Shown: positions 8,135 through 16,313 of the stretch, piece by piece
Position numbering within the stretch: the first letter of the stretch is position 1
Layout of the letters: every line of letters starts with the position of its first letter
Assembly (NCBI RefSeq): GCF_000720255.1
Contig: NZ_JOJE01000001.1
Location: forward strand, 558,001-622,000
DNA: 64,000 bases
From: Streptomyces griseus subsp. griseus
GTDB lineage: Bacteria; Actinomycetota; Actinomycetes; Streptomycetales; Streptomycetaceae
Reading direction: 5' to 3'
Made by a program: the position numbers and the translations under genes
The notes under the pieces: model-generated
Seen by the model: only the letters and a program-made list of their open reading frames with translations
Database searches by the model: none
What the model was told of the DNA's origin: nothing

Positions 8135-9070
8135 ATGCCGCTCACCTCGTCCCTTCGCATGGCCGCCCTCGCCCTCCTGTGGGGCTCCGGGTTCCTCTGG
8201 ATCAAGCTGGCCCTCAACCACGGCCTGACGCCCACGCAGATCACCATCACCCGCTGCGTCCTGGGCACGGCCGTCCTGCTGTTCCTGGCCCGCTCGGCCG
8301 GCCAGCGCCTCCCCCGCTCCCGCACCACCTGGCGTCACCTGGCCGTCGCCGCGCTCTTCTGCAACGCGATCCCGTTCGCGCTGTTCAGCGTGGGCGAGCA
8401 GACGGTGGACTCCGGCATCGCGGGCGTCCTCAATGCCACGACCCCCCTCTGGTCCCTCCTGATCGGCATCGCCCTGGGCACCGACCGCGCCCTCGGCCGG
8501 GTCCGCCTGACCGGCCTTCTCCTCGGCTTCACCGGAACCCTGCTGATCTTCGCCCCGTGGCACCGTTCCGGCCTGCTGTCCTGGGGCGCCCTGGCCCTCC
8601 TGGGCGCCGCCGCGAGCTACGCCGTGGCCTTCGCCTACATGGCCCGCCACCTCACCGCCAACGACGCCCCGCTCGCCGTGTCGGCGGCCCAACTGCTGAC
8701 GGCCACGGCCTGGACGACCCTCGCGCTCCCCACGGCCGGCCCCCTGCACCCCGACGTCACCGCGCTCCTCGCCGTCACCGCCCTCGGCGTCCTCGGCACG
8801 GGCGTCACCTTCTACCTCAACTACCGGCTGATCGCCGACGAGGGCGCGACCAGCGCGGCGACCGTGGGCTACCTCCTCCCGGTGGTCTCGGTGGCCCTGG
8901 GCGCGCTGTTCCTGGACGAGCAGGTGGGCATGCGGGTCGTCCTCGGCATGCTGGTGGTCCTGATCGGTGTGGGACTGACCCGCAGGAAAAACGGGGTTCG
9001 CACGGGACGGGCCGTGCTGCATCATGGCTCCATGAAGATCACGCCTGCCCGAAAGGCCGATGCCGCGTAA
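8135..9070 (+). CDS. EamA/DMT-family permease
   Basis: Inner-membrane transporter of the drug/metabolite superfamily, 311 residues, with ten predicted helices in two EamA halves (about residues 5-135 and 145-285). The first half shows LLWGSGFLWIKLAL and the second SAATVGYLLPVVSVALGALFLDE, the usual end signature. The substrate cannot be deduced; relatives export metabolites. TAGGAG precedes ATG 8135. Its 3' end overlaps the next gene by 11 bases, suggesting translational coupling. Confidence 0.88.
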   Translation: MPLTSSLRMAALALLWGSGFLWIKLALNHGLTPTQITITRCVLGTAVLLFLARSAGQRLPRSRTTWRHLAVAALFCNAIPFALFSVGEQTVDSGIAGVLNATTPLWSLLIGIALGTDRALGRVRLTGLLLGFTGTLLIFAPWHRSGLLSWGALALLGAAASYAVAFAYMARHLTANDAPLAVSAAQLLTATAWTTLALPTAGPLHPDVTALLAVTALGVLGTGVTFYLNYRLIADEGATSAATVGYLLPVVSVALGALFLDEQVGMRVVLGMLVVLIGVGLTRRKNGVRTGRAVLHHGSMKITPARKADAA

Positions 9071-9554
9071 CCGGCCCGGCACGCTGCGCGCGACGCAGCC
9101 GCTCCTGAACCGTCCGTACGGGCGGGACACGCCCGTCCCGGCCCGCATCCACGGCCTCTCGGCCCGTACGAGCCTCGCCGTCCACCGCTACGAGGCCCTC
9201 TCGGACGACTACTACGTCTTCCCCGGCGTCACCGACCGCGCGCTGCGCCGCTATCGCGCGTTCCTGAGCCCGCCGGGGAACCGGCCCCGCTATCCCTACC
9301 TGGAGGAGTGCGGGTGCCGGGGCTGCTCTTTCGAGGACGTCCGGCACGCCCGGGACGTCCTCGACGAGGTCCTGTGCCATCTGCCCGACCGCGCCCGCGC
9401 CGAGCTGGGCCGCCTGATCGCGTCGCTGGACGCCGTCTACCTCAGCCGTACGCTCCCCGACCCCTTCGTGGACGCCCGCCGGGTTTGGCGGCCCGACGTG
9501 TGGTGGTACCGGCGCCTGGAGGGCTGCCGGTACGCCCGCTCCGGGGTCACGTGA
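9060..9554 (+). CDS. conserved hypothetical protein
   Basis: Soluble basic protein of 164 residues with no family I recognise. A central CGCRGCSFED around residues 85-93 has three closely spaced cysteines, and a C-terminal WRPDVWWYRRLEGCR is rich in aromatic and basic residues. It starts inside the end of the EamA gene in another frame, so it is probably cotranscribed. Codon use is normal for the window, supporting a real gene. The following VOC gene converges on it, with four bases between the stop codons. Confidence 0.7.
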   Translation: MPRNRPGTLRATQPLLNRPYGRDTPVPARIHGLSARTSLAVHRYEALSDDYYVFPGVTDRALRRYRAFLSPPGNRPRYPYLEECGCRGCSFEDVRHARDVLDEVLCHLPDRARAELGRLIASLDAVYLSRTLPDPFVDARRVWRPDVWWYRRLEGCRYARSGVT

Positions 9555-9557
9555 TGC

Positions 9558-9998
9558 TCACTGCCCCCGGGCGGCCAGCTCGGCCAGTACCTGATGCAGC
9601 GGCTCGGTAGCCCTCTTGCGGTACTCCTGGACCGCCCAGCCATTGCCGTCCGGGTCCGTGAAGTACATGAACGTCGCGCCGTCCTGCGGCGCGAACTGCT
9701 GCGGTTCGCTGATCTCCAGCCCGCGCCCCGTCAGCTCCTCGTACGCCGCCTTGGCGTCCGTCACGCACAGCTGCAGCCCGTGGTACGTCCCGGGCTGCGG
9801 CGTGCCCGTCGGCACCCGCAGCCCGTCGACCAGCGCGATCGAACACCCCGAGCCCGGCGGCGTCAGCTGCACGATCCGCACGCCCGCCATCACCTCGCCG
9901 TCGAGGTCGACGTGGAAGCCGACCTTGTCACGGTAGAACTCCTTGGCCCGGTCCACGTCGGACACCGGCAGCAGGACCACTTCGAGACTCATGTCCAT
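9558..9998 (-). CDS. VOC/glyoxalase-fold protein
   Basis: Protein of 146 residues with two beta-alpha-beta-beta-beta modules. The first opens VVLLPVSDVDRAKEFYRDKVGF and the second ends FTDPDGNGWAVQEY, both classical for glyoxalase/bleomycin-resistance/dioxygenase relatives. The metal ligands and substrate cannot be fixed from sequence. Start ATG 9998 has AAGGAG seven bases upstream. The same frame stays open far upstream through glnE antisense, but that part is not coding. Four DnaA-box-like repeats lie directly upstream. Confidence 0.85.
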   Translation of the reverse strand: MDMSLEVVLLPVSDVDRAKEFYRDKVGFHVDLDGEVMAGVRIVQLTPPGSGCSIALVDGLRVPTGTPQPGTYHGLQLCVTDAKAAYEELTGRGLEISEPQQFAPQDGATFMYFTDPDGNGWAVQEYRKRATEPLHQVLAELAARGQ

Positions 9999-10030
9999 GC
10001 GTGACTCCTTCGGCAAGGGCGTACGGGTGC

Positions 10031-10091
10031 CTGTCCACAGAACTGCGTGTCCACAGAACTGCCTGTCCACAGAACTGTCTGTCCACAGAAC
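10031..10091. repeat. four tandem 16-bp repeats resembling DnaA boxes
   Basis: CTGTCCACAGAACTGC-type units begin at 10031, 10047, 10063 and 10079 with the last one incomplete. Each contains TGTCCACAG, close to the Streptomyces DnaA box TTGTCCACA, all in the same orientation and 16 bases apart. The array lies between the start of the VOC gene and the divergent glnE gene, about 80 bases before the glnE start codon. Confidence 0.8.
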
Positions 10092-10172
10092 CCGAAACCG
10101 GCACGGCGCGCCAGCGCGGGGACGCGGGTTACGCTCAAGCGCGTACGACCTTGATCCGACGGGAGGCCGGGG

Positions 10173-13169
10173 ATGATGGCGCCGGGGCGCAGGAGCAGCA
10201 CCTTCTCCAGGCTGCTGCGGCACGGTTTCACCGACCCGTCGGCCGCCGAGCGGCTCCTGGACAGCACGGAACTCGCACCGGTGCGCGACGACCCGTTCCT
10301 GCTGGAGGCCCTGGGCGGCACCGCCGATCCCGACCTCGCGCTGCACGGTCTCGTACGGCTGCTGGAGGCGCAGCCCGACCTCACCGGGCACCGCGAGCTG
10401 CTGGACACGCTGATAGCGGCGAAGCCGCTGCGCGACCGGCTGCTCGGCGTACTGGGCGCTTCCGCCGCCCTCGCCGACCACCTCGCCCGGCACCCGCGCG
10501 ACTGGCACGCCCTGGTCACCTACGAGCCGCGCGACCTGCACCCGGGGGTGGAGGAGTTCGAGCGGGGCCTCGCCGAGGCCGCCGACCCGGTCGCCCTGCG
10601 TGTCGCCTACCGGCGCTGCCTGCTGTCGATCGCCGCGCGTGACGTGTGCGGCACCACCGATCTCGCCCAGACCGCCGCCGAGCTCGCCGACCTCGCGACC
10701 GCGACCTTGCGGGCCGCGCTGGGCCTGGCGCGGGCCGCCGCGCCCGAGGACGCGGCGCTGTGCCGGCTCGCGGTGATCGCGATGGGCAAGTGCGGCGGCC
10801 ATGAGCTGAACTACGTGTCGGACGTCGACGTGATCTTCGTGGGCGAGGCGGTCGACGACGCCGACGAGGGCAAGGCCCTGCGCGCCGCCACCAAGCTCGC
10901 CTCGCACATGATGCGGATCTGCTCGGAGACGACGGTCGAGGGTTCCATCTGGCCCGTCGACGCCAATCTGCGCCCCGAGGGCCGCAACGGCCCCCTCGTC
11001 CGCACCCTCAGCAGCCACCTCGCCTACTACCAGCGCTGGGCCAAGACCTGGGAGTTCCAGGCGCTGCTGAAGGCCCGGCCGGTGGCCGGCGACATCGAGC
11101 TGGGCGAGGAGTACGTCGCCGCGGTGGAGCCGCTGGTGTGGCAGGCCGCCGAGCGGGAGAACTTCGTCGCCGACGTGCAGAAGATGCGGCGCCGGGTCGT
11201 GGAGAACATCCCCGCCGCGGAGGTGGAGCGCGAGCTGAAGCTCGGGCCGGGCGGGCTGCGGGACGTCGAGTTCGCGGTGCAGCTGCTGCAACTGGTGCAC
11301 GGCCGCACCGACACGTCCCTGCGCAGCGGTACGACGCTGCACGCGCTCCAGGCGCTGGCGGCGGGCGGGTACGTCGGACGGGAGGACGCCGGCCGGCTCG
11401 ACGAGGCGTACCGCTTCCTGCGCTCCATGGAGCACCGCATCCAGCTCTACCGGCTGCGCCGCACGCACCTCGTCCCCGAGGACGAGGCCGACCTGCGGCG
11501 CATCGGCCGTTCGCTGAACCTGCGCACGGATCCGGTCACCGAGCTGACCCGGGAGTGGAAGCGGCACGCCGGTGTCGTACGGCGGCTGCACGAGAAGCTG
11601 TTCTACCGGCCGCTGCTCGACGCGGTCGCCCAGCTCGGCCCCGGCGAGGCCCGGCTGAGTCCGGAGGCGGCGCGGGAGCGGATGGTCGCGCTCGGGTACG
11701 CGGACCCGGCGTCGGCGCTGCGGCACCTGGAGGCGCTGGCGTCCGGGGTGACGCGCAAGGCGGCGATCCAGCGGACGCTGCTGCCGGTGCTGCTCGGGTG
11801 GTTCGCGGACTCCGCCGATCCGGACGCGGGGCTGCTCAACTTCCGCAAGGTGTCGGACGCGTTGGGCAAGACGCCGTGGTACCTGCGGCTGCTCAGGGAC
11901 GAGGGCGCGGCCGCGGAGAACCTGGCCCGGGTGCTGTCGGCGGGCCGGCTGGCGCCCGACCTGCTGATGCGGGCGCCGGAGGCCGTGGCCCTGCTGGGGG
12001 ACGGTGACGGCGGCGGGCTCGAACCCCGGGGGCGTGCTCACCTGGAGCAGGAGATCCTCGCGGCGGTGGGCCGCGCGGACGGGGCCGTCCAGGCCGTCAC
12101 GGCCGCGCGCGGTGTCCGTAGGCGTGAGCTGTTCCGTACGGCCGCCGCGGACATCGTCGGCTCCTACGGCACGGAGGCCCAGCCGGCCGAGGCCGACCAG
12201 GGCGCCCTGGTGGACCTCGTGGGGGGCGCGGTGTCGGACCTGACGTCGGCGACGCTCGCGGGGACGTTGCGGGCCGTGGTGCGCGAGGGGTGGGGCGAGG
12301 AGCTGCCCACCCGGTTCGCGATCATCGGGATGGGACGCTTCGGGGGGCACGAGCTCGGCTACGGCTCGGACGCGGACGTGATCTTCGTGCACGAGCCGTG
12401 CGGGGGCGTCGAGGACCGCGTGGCGTCCGACGCCGCGAACAAGGTCGTCTCCGAGATGCGGCGGCTGCTCCAGATCCCGAGCGCGGACCCGCCGCTGCTG
12501 ATCGACGCGGACCTGCGTCCGGAGGGCAAGTCGGGCCCGCTGGTGCGGACGCTGAAGTCGTACGAGGCGTACTACCGCCGCTGGTCGCTGGTGTGGGAGT
12601 CGCAGGCACTGCTGCGGGCCGAGTTCGTGGCGGGCGACGAGGAGTTGGGCCGCCGCTTCCTCGATCTGATCGACCCGTTGCGGTATCCGGCACGGGGCCT
12701 GGAGGACGAGGCCGTACGGGAGATCCGGCGGCTGAAGGCCCGTATGGAGTCCGAGCGGCTGCCTCGCGGGACGGACCCGAAGCTGCACACGAAGCTGGGT
12801 CCGGGCGGGCTGTCGGACGTCGAGTGGACCGTTCAGCTGCTCCAGCTCCAGCACGGCTGGGAGCTTCCCGGCCTGCGCACCACCCGCACCCGTGAGGCCC
12901 TGTCGGCGGCCCGCGCGGCCGGCCTCCTCGGCGACGAGGACGCCGAGATCCTGGACGAGGCGTGGGTCCTGGCCACCCGAGTACGCAACGCGGTCATGCT
13001 GGTCCGCGGCCGGGCCGGCGACACCTTCCCCTCGGAGAGCCGGGAGCTGGCAGCGGTCGGCCGCTACCTGGGCTACGGCCCCGGCCACGTGGGAGAGCTC
13101 CTGGACGCGTACCGCCGCACGGGGCGACGGGCACGCGGGGTGGTGGAATCCTTGTTCTACGGGGCGTAG
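10173..13169 (+). CDS. glnE: bifunctional glutamine synthetase adenylyltransferase/deadenylyltransferase
   Basis: Controls glutamine synthetase by adding or removing AMP according to nitrogen status. The 998-residue length and two homologous nucleotidyltransferase halves fit GlnE. The N-terminal (removase) half has HELNYVSDVDVIFVGEA near residue 210. The C-terminal (transferase) half has HELGYGSDADVIFVHEP near residue 727. Each is followed by a GlnD-PII-uridylyltransferase-like helical domain with KLGPGGLRDVEF or KLGPGGLSDVEW. GGGAGG precedes ATG 10173. Only a minor portion of GS enzymes carry the target Tyr; the nearby GlnA2-type enzyme is usually not a substrate. Confidence 0.97.
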   Translation: MMAPGRRSSTFSRLLRHGFTDPSAAERLLDSTELAPVRDDPFLLEALGGTADPDLALHGLVRLLEAQPDLTGHRELLDTLIAAKPLRDRLLGVLGASAALADHLARHPRDWHALVTYEPRDLHPGVEEFERGLAEAADPVALRVAYRRCLLSIAARDVCGTTDLAQTAAELADLATATLRAALGLARAAAPEDAALCRLAVIAMGKCGGHELNYVSDVDVIFVGEAVDDADEGKALRAATKLASHMMRICSETTVEGSIWPVDANLRPEGRNGPLVRTLSSHLAYYQRWAKTWEFQALLKARPVAGDIELGEEYVAAVEPLVWQAAERENFVADVQKMRRRVVENIPAAEVERELKLGPGGLRDVEFAVQLLQLVHGRTDTSLRSGTTLHALQALAAGGYVGREDAGRLDEAYRFLRSMEHRIQLYRLRRTHLVPEDEADLRRIGRSLNLRTDPVTELTREWKRHAGVVRRLHEKLFYRPLLDAVAQLGPGEARLSPEAARERMVALGYADPASALRHLEALASGVTRKAAIQRTLLPVLLGWFADSADPDAGLLNFRKVSDALGKTPWYLRLLRDEGAAAENLARVLSAGRLAPDLLMRAPEAVALLGDGDGGGLEPRGRAHLEQEILAAVGRADGAVQAVTAARGVRRRELFRTAAADIVGSYGTEAQPAEADQGALVDLVGGAVSDLTSATLAGTLRAVVREGWGEELPTRFAIIGMGRFGGHELGYGSDADVIFVHEPCGGVEDRVASDAANKVVSEMRRLLQIPSADPPLLIDADLRPEGKSGPLVRTLKSYEAYYRRWSLVWESQALLRAEFVAGDEELGRRFLDLIDPLRYPARGLEDEAVREIRRLKARMESERLPRGTDPKLHTKLGPGGLSDVEWTVQLLQLQHGWELPGLRTTRTREALSAARAAGLLGDEDAEILDEAWVLATRVRNAVMLVRGRAGDTFPSESRELAAVGRYLGYGPGHVGELLDAYRRTGRRARGVVESLFYGA

Positions 13170-13266
13170 GAGTGCGGCGGTGCTCGCTCACCGATCGTGA
13201 TCACCTTCGGCGGAACACATACATATCACGACCGATTTCGAACAGAAATTCAGCCATATTTTCCAC

Positions 13267-13303
13267 TTGGCAAGAACTGACGGCACATGACTAAAATCAC
13301 CGC
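13267..13303 (+). promoter_or_regulatory. leaderless promoter of the orphan gene
   Basis: TTGGCA (13267-13272) and TAAAAT (13292-13297) are separated by 19 bases, and the -10 hexamer ends six bases before ATG 13304. Transcription from this promoter would begin at or next to the A of the start codon, giving a leaderless mRNA. No Shine-Dalgarno sequence is present. The 13200-13303 spacer is much richer in A+T than the rest of the window. Confidence 0.55.
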
Positions 13304-14536
13304 ATGGTCACCTTGGGGGACGCGGGCCGTTCAGCGACCAGCACTTATCGCGGAGTACGCGCCATCCAGCGCATGCTCCATCTGCGAGCAATCCTGACGG
13401 ACATTCGCTACAAAGCCGTCGTCGAGGCAATTCATCCCCGCCAGAGAAGGGATGAACCGACACCGCCGGAAATCGCGCAATCCGCCAGAATAATCTGCGA
13501 CGAACTCGATCACACGCCAGTACCCGGAGAAAGAACCCGAGGCGTCCTACGAGCCACCGCGCGTGCGACCCGCGAACACGTGGTGCAGGGCGTTCGCTTT
13601 CCGGAGTGGCGTCACGGCATGAACGCCACGTTCCTGAACCGGTGCACGCTGTGGGCGTCGAAGGCGGCAGCCGGCGAGAAGGGCGCTGAGGCCCTCGACT
13701 TGATCGGCCTGGAACGCACTCCCCAACGGGAGGCACTTTTCGGGGCCAGGTTCGCCGCCGCCGTCCAGGGACTACTACTGGAACCCCGAGGGACGTCGGA
13801 GGGCCAGGAAGCGGTACGTGTCGACCTGGCCAACGAGATCCTGCACGGCATCTCGGACGAGGCTCGCCTGGCCCGGTACCGACTCATGCAGGACGGCGTC
13901 AACGCCTTCGCTGCGGGCCTCGGCACCTTCGTGACCAGCTATCTGGGATTCCACCAACCACTTCAGGACGCTCTGGAACTGAGTGGCGCGAGCTTCGGAG
14001 TGGGCGCCAGTGTCGCTCTGGCTCGCCAACTGGGCATCCGATTCCTCGGCGAAAAACAGCTGGAGGCGCGCAGGCAGGCCAAGTACTGGCTTTTCTCGCT
14101 ACAAGCGTGGATGGTCGGCTACGTCGTATGGGGGCGGGACGCGGTAGGAGCCGGTGAATACCAAGGACTCGACCAGCTCGTCTACATCGCGCGGGCGCTC
14201 AAAGAAAAACAGGCAGAAATCCCGGAGCTGCCTCGAGATCAGGATATCCAGGAAGACCTGGCACTGTTGATCGAGAACTCCGAGAGAGCGGCTGACGGGG
14301 AGTTGACCTCAGCCCTGATGCGTCTCCAAGGAGTGCTCCGCTGGCGCAGCGAGCAGCTGGGGCCCGCCATCGGCAATCTGGTGGCCCTGGTGCAGAGCAT
14401 CCCCGACTCCGATGAAGACCCTCATGCGCCCGCGCTGCCGAACGGCGGTGCGGGGCCTCCCGTGCTACCTGGAGCCCGGACCGATCCGGATGCGGTCGCG
14501 GAACCCGGACCAGGCAGAGGGGGCTCCGGCTCCTGA
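13304..14536 (+). CDS. hypothetical protein, compositionally atypical, between glnE and glnA2
   Basis: A 410-residue protein I do not recognise. It looks largely helical, with no signal peptide. A mildly hydrophobic stretch at residues 195-250 and an aromatic YWLFSLQAWMVGYVVWG near 265-280 might contact membrane. The C-terminus after 370 is Pro/Gly-rich and disordered. The first third uses codons rare in Streptomyces (ATA, AGA, CTA, CGA, GGA, GCA), and the upstream spacer is A+T-rich, both unlike its neighbours and suggesting recent acquisition. It starts with a leaderless-type promoter and ends before a strong terminator, so it looks like a single-gene insertion between two nitrogen-metabolism genes. 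Confidence 0.75.
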   Translation: MVTLGDAGRSATSTYRGVRAIQRMLHLRAILTDIRYKAVVEAIHPRQRRDEPTPPEIAQSARIICDELDHTPVPGERTRGVLRATARATREHVVQGVRFPEWRHGMNATFLNRCTLWASKAAAGEKGAEALDLIGLERTPQREALFGARFAAAVQGLLLEPRGTSEGQEAVRVDLANEILHGISDEARLARYRLMQDGVNAFAAGLGTFVTSYLGFHQPLQDALELSGASFGVGASVALARQLGIRFLGEKQLEARRQAKYWLFSLQAWMVGYVVWGRDAVGAGEYQGLDQLVYIARALKEKQAEIPELPRDQDIQEDLALLIENSERAADGELTSALMRLQGVLRWRSEQLGPAIGNLVALVQSIPDSDEDPHAPALPNGGAGPPVLPGARTDPDAVAEPGPGRGGSGS

Positions 14537-14579
14537 CCTCTCGGAGTCGGTCTCCCACGTCACTGCGCCCTCACGCCAT

Positions 14580-14608
14580 GGGGCCGACGGTCCACGACCG
14601 TCGGCCCC
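14580..14608. terminator. hairpin between orphan gene and glnA2
   Basis: GGGGCCGACGGT (14580-14591) pairs with ACCGTCGGCCCC (14597-14608) across a five-base loop. It lies between the two convergent genes and can serve both strands. Confidence 0.8.
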
Positions 14609-14647
14609 CCGCGTCGTCTCAGCGAGAAAACTACCTCTGACCAGCGC

Positions 14648-16009
14648 TTACAGCACCGGCAGACTCTTCCGCAGCTCGAACGCGGTGACCTCGCTGCGGT
14701 ACTCCTCCCACTCCTGCCGCTTGTTGCGCAGGAAGAAGTCGAAGACGTGCTCGCCCAGGGTCTCGGCGACCAGGTCGCTGCGTTCCATGAGGGTGAGGGC
14801 CTCGCCCAGGTTCTGGGGGAGGGGTTCGATGCCCATCGCGCGGCGTTCGGCGTCGGAGAGGGCCCAGACGTCGTCCTCGGCGCCGGGCGGGAGCTCGTAG
14901 CCCTCCTCGATGCCCTTGAGGCCGGCGGCCAGGAGGACGGCGTAGGCGAGGTAGGGGTTGGCGCCGGAGTCGAGGGAGCGGACCTCGACGCGGGCGGAGC
15001 CGGTCTTGCCCGGCTTGTACATCGGGACGCGGACCAGGGCGGAGCGGTTGTTGTGGCCCCAGCAGATGTACGAGGGGGCCTCGCCGCCGGCGCCCGCGGT
15101 GCGCTCGGCACCGCCCCAGATGCGCTTGTAGGAGTTCACCCACTGGTTGGTGACCGCGGCGATCTCGGCCGCGTGCTTCAGCAGGCCCGCGATGAAGGAG
15201 CGGCCGACCTTGGAGAGCTGGTACTCCGCACCGGACTCGTAGAACGCGTTGCGGTCGCCCTCGAAGAGCGAGAGGTGGGTGTGCATACCGCTGCCCGGGT
15301 GCTCCGAGAACGGCTTCGGCATGAAGGTCGCCTGGACCCCCTGCTCCAGCGCCACCTGCTTCATCACCAGGCGGAAGGTCATGATGTTGTCGGCCGTGGA
15401 GAGCGCGTCGGCGTAGCGCAGGTCGATCTCCTGCTGGCCCGGGGCGCCCTCGTGGTGGGAGAACTCGACCGAGATGCCCATCGACTCCAGCATGGTGATC
15501 GCCTGACGGCGGAAGTCCATGCCGATGTTCTGCGGGGTGTGGTCGAAGTAACCCGAGTTGTCGGCCGGGGTCGGGCGCGAGCCGTCGAGGGGGCGGTCCT
15601 TCAGCAGGAAGAACTCGATCTCGGGGTGGGTGTAGAAGGTGAAGCCCAGGTCGGAGGTGCGGGCCAGGGCGCGCTTGAGCACGTAGCGCGGGTCGGCGAA
15701 GGACGGGGAGCCGTCCGGCATGAGGATGTCGCAGAACATGCGGGCGGTGCCGGGGGCCTCGGCGCGCCAGGGCAGGACCTGGAACGTCGACGGGTCCGGC
15801 TTGGCGATCATGTCCGACTCGTAGACCCGGGCGAAGCCCTCGATCGCGGAGCCGTCGAACCCGATGCCCTCGTCGAAGGCCTGTTCCAGCTCGGCCGGGG
15901 CCACGGCGACGGACTTGAGGAAGCCCAGCACGTCCGTGAACCACAGCCGGACGAACCGGATGTCGCGCTCCTCCAACGTCCGGAGTACGAACTCCTGCTG
16001 CTTGTCCAT
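14648..16009 (-). CDS. glnA2: GlnA2-type glutamine synthetase family enzyme (gamma-glutamylpolyamine synthetase)
   Basis: 453 residues from ATG 16009 (GGGGAAGCGG upstream; ATG 16024 would have its site touching the start). It has a beta-grasp domain followed by the GS catalytic domain, with ATP/metal-site segments such as FYTHPEIEFFLL, GMHTHLSLF and NPYLAYAVLLAAGLKGIEEG. The N-terminus MDKQQEFVLRTLEERDIRFVR matches actinobacterial GlnA2 rather than GlnA. S. coelicolor GlnA2 has been shown to glutamylate polyamines instead of making glutamine, so that activity is the best guess. It is divergent from hmp across about 300 bases. Confidence 0.9.
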   Translation of the reverse strand: MDKQQEFVLRTLEERDIRFVRLWFTDVLGFLKSVAVAPAELEQAFDEGIGFDGSAIEGFARVYESDMIAKPDPSTFQVLPWRAEAPGTARMFCDILMPDGSPSFADPRYVLKRALARTSDLGFTFYTHPEIEFFLLKDRPLDGSRPTPADNSGYFDHTPQNIGMDFRRQAITMLESMGISVEFSHHEGAPGQQEIDLRYADALSTADNIMTFRLVMKQVALEQGVQATFMPKPFSEHPGSGMHTHLSLFEGDRNAFYESGAEYQLSKVGRSFIAGLLKHAAEIAAVTNQWVNSYKRIWGGAERTAGAGGEAPSYICWGHNNRSALVRVPMYKPGKTGSARVEVRSLDSGANPYLAYAVLLAAGLKGIEEGYELPPGAEDDVWALSDAERRAMGIEPLPQNLGEALTLMERSDLVAETLGEHVFDFFLRNKRQEWEEYRSEVTAFELRKSLPVL

Positions 16010-16237
16010 CTTCCGCTTCCCCATCCTTGCTGGTCAGGCCGCCTGTCTCCGGTACCGCGGGAGGCGGTCGGGCACCCGAGCATCCCACCACAACAGCATT
16101 TCATGGACGTTGCCGACCTTGATCGTCGCGGCGACCGGGGGCCGAACGCCTCCTGTACGGCAGGTGTACAGCTCTGAGGCCCATAGTGCCTGCTGAGACC
16201 GACATCCGGTATGGCCGCCCACCCCCCGGCATTTAAT

Positions 16238-16254
16238 TTGCATCTCAGATGCAA
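16238..16254. promoter_or_regulatory. palindromic NsrR-type site upstream of hmp
   Basis: TTGCATCT-C-AGATGCAA is a perfect 8-1-8 inverted repeat about 60 bases before the hmp start codon, within A+T-rich flanks (AATT on both sides). NsrR of actinobacteria binds such dyads upstream of flavohaemoglobin genes. The rest of the 16010-16313 spacer shows no gene. Confidence 0.75.
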
Positions 16255-16313
16255 GAATTAGCGGGTCGCAGGACACGAGCCGCACCCGCGGCTCCCGATC
16301 CCGAGGAGACCCC

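Noticed and set aside
12010..12035. tRNA-like word GGCTCGAACCCC
   Set aside because: It lies in glnE coding sequence with no surrounding cloverleaf. No tRNA gene was found in the window.
9999..13088. Very long minus-strand open frame upstream of the VOC gene
   Set aside because: It is antisense to glnE in a frame kept open by high G+C. The predicted product is Arg/Gly/Val-rich with no motif, and the real start with a ribosome-binding site is at 9998.
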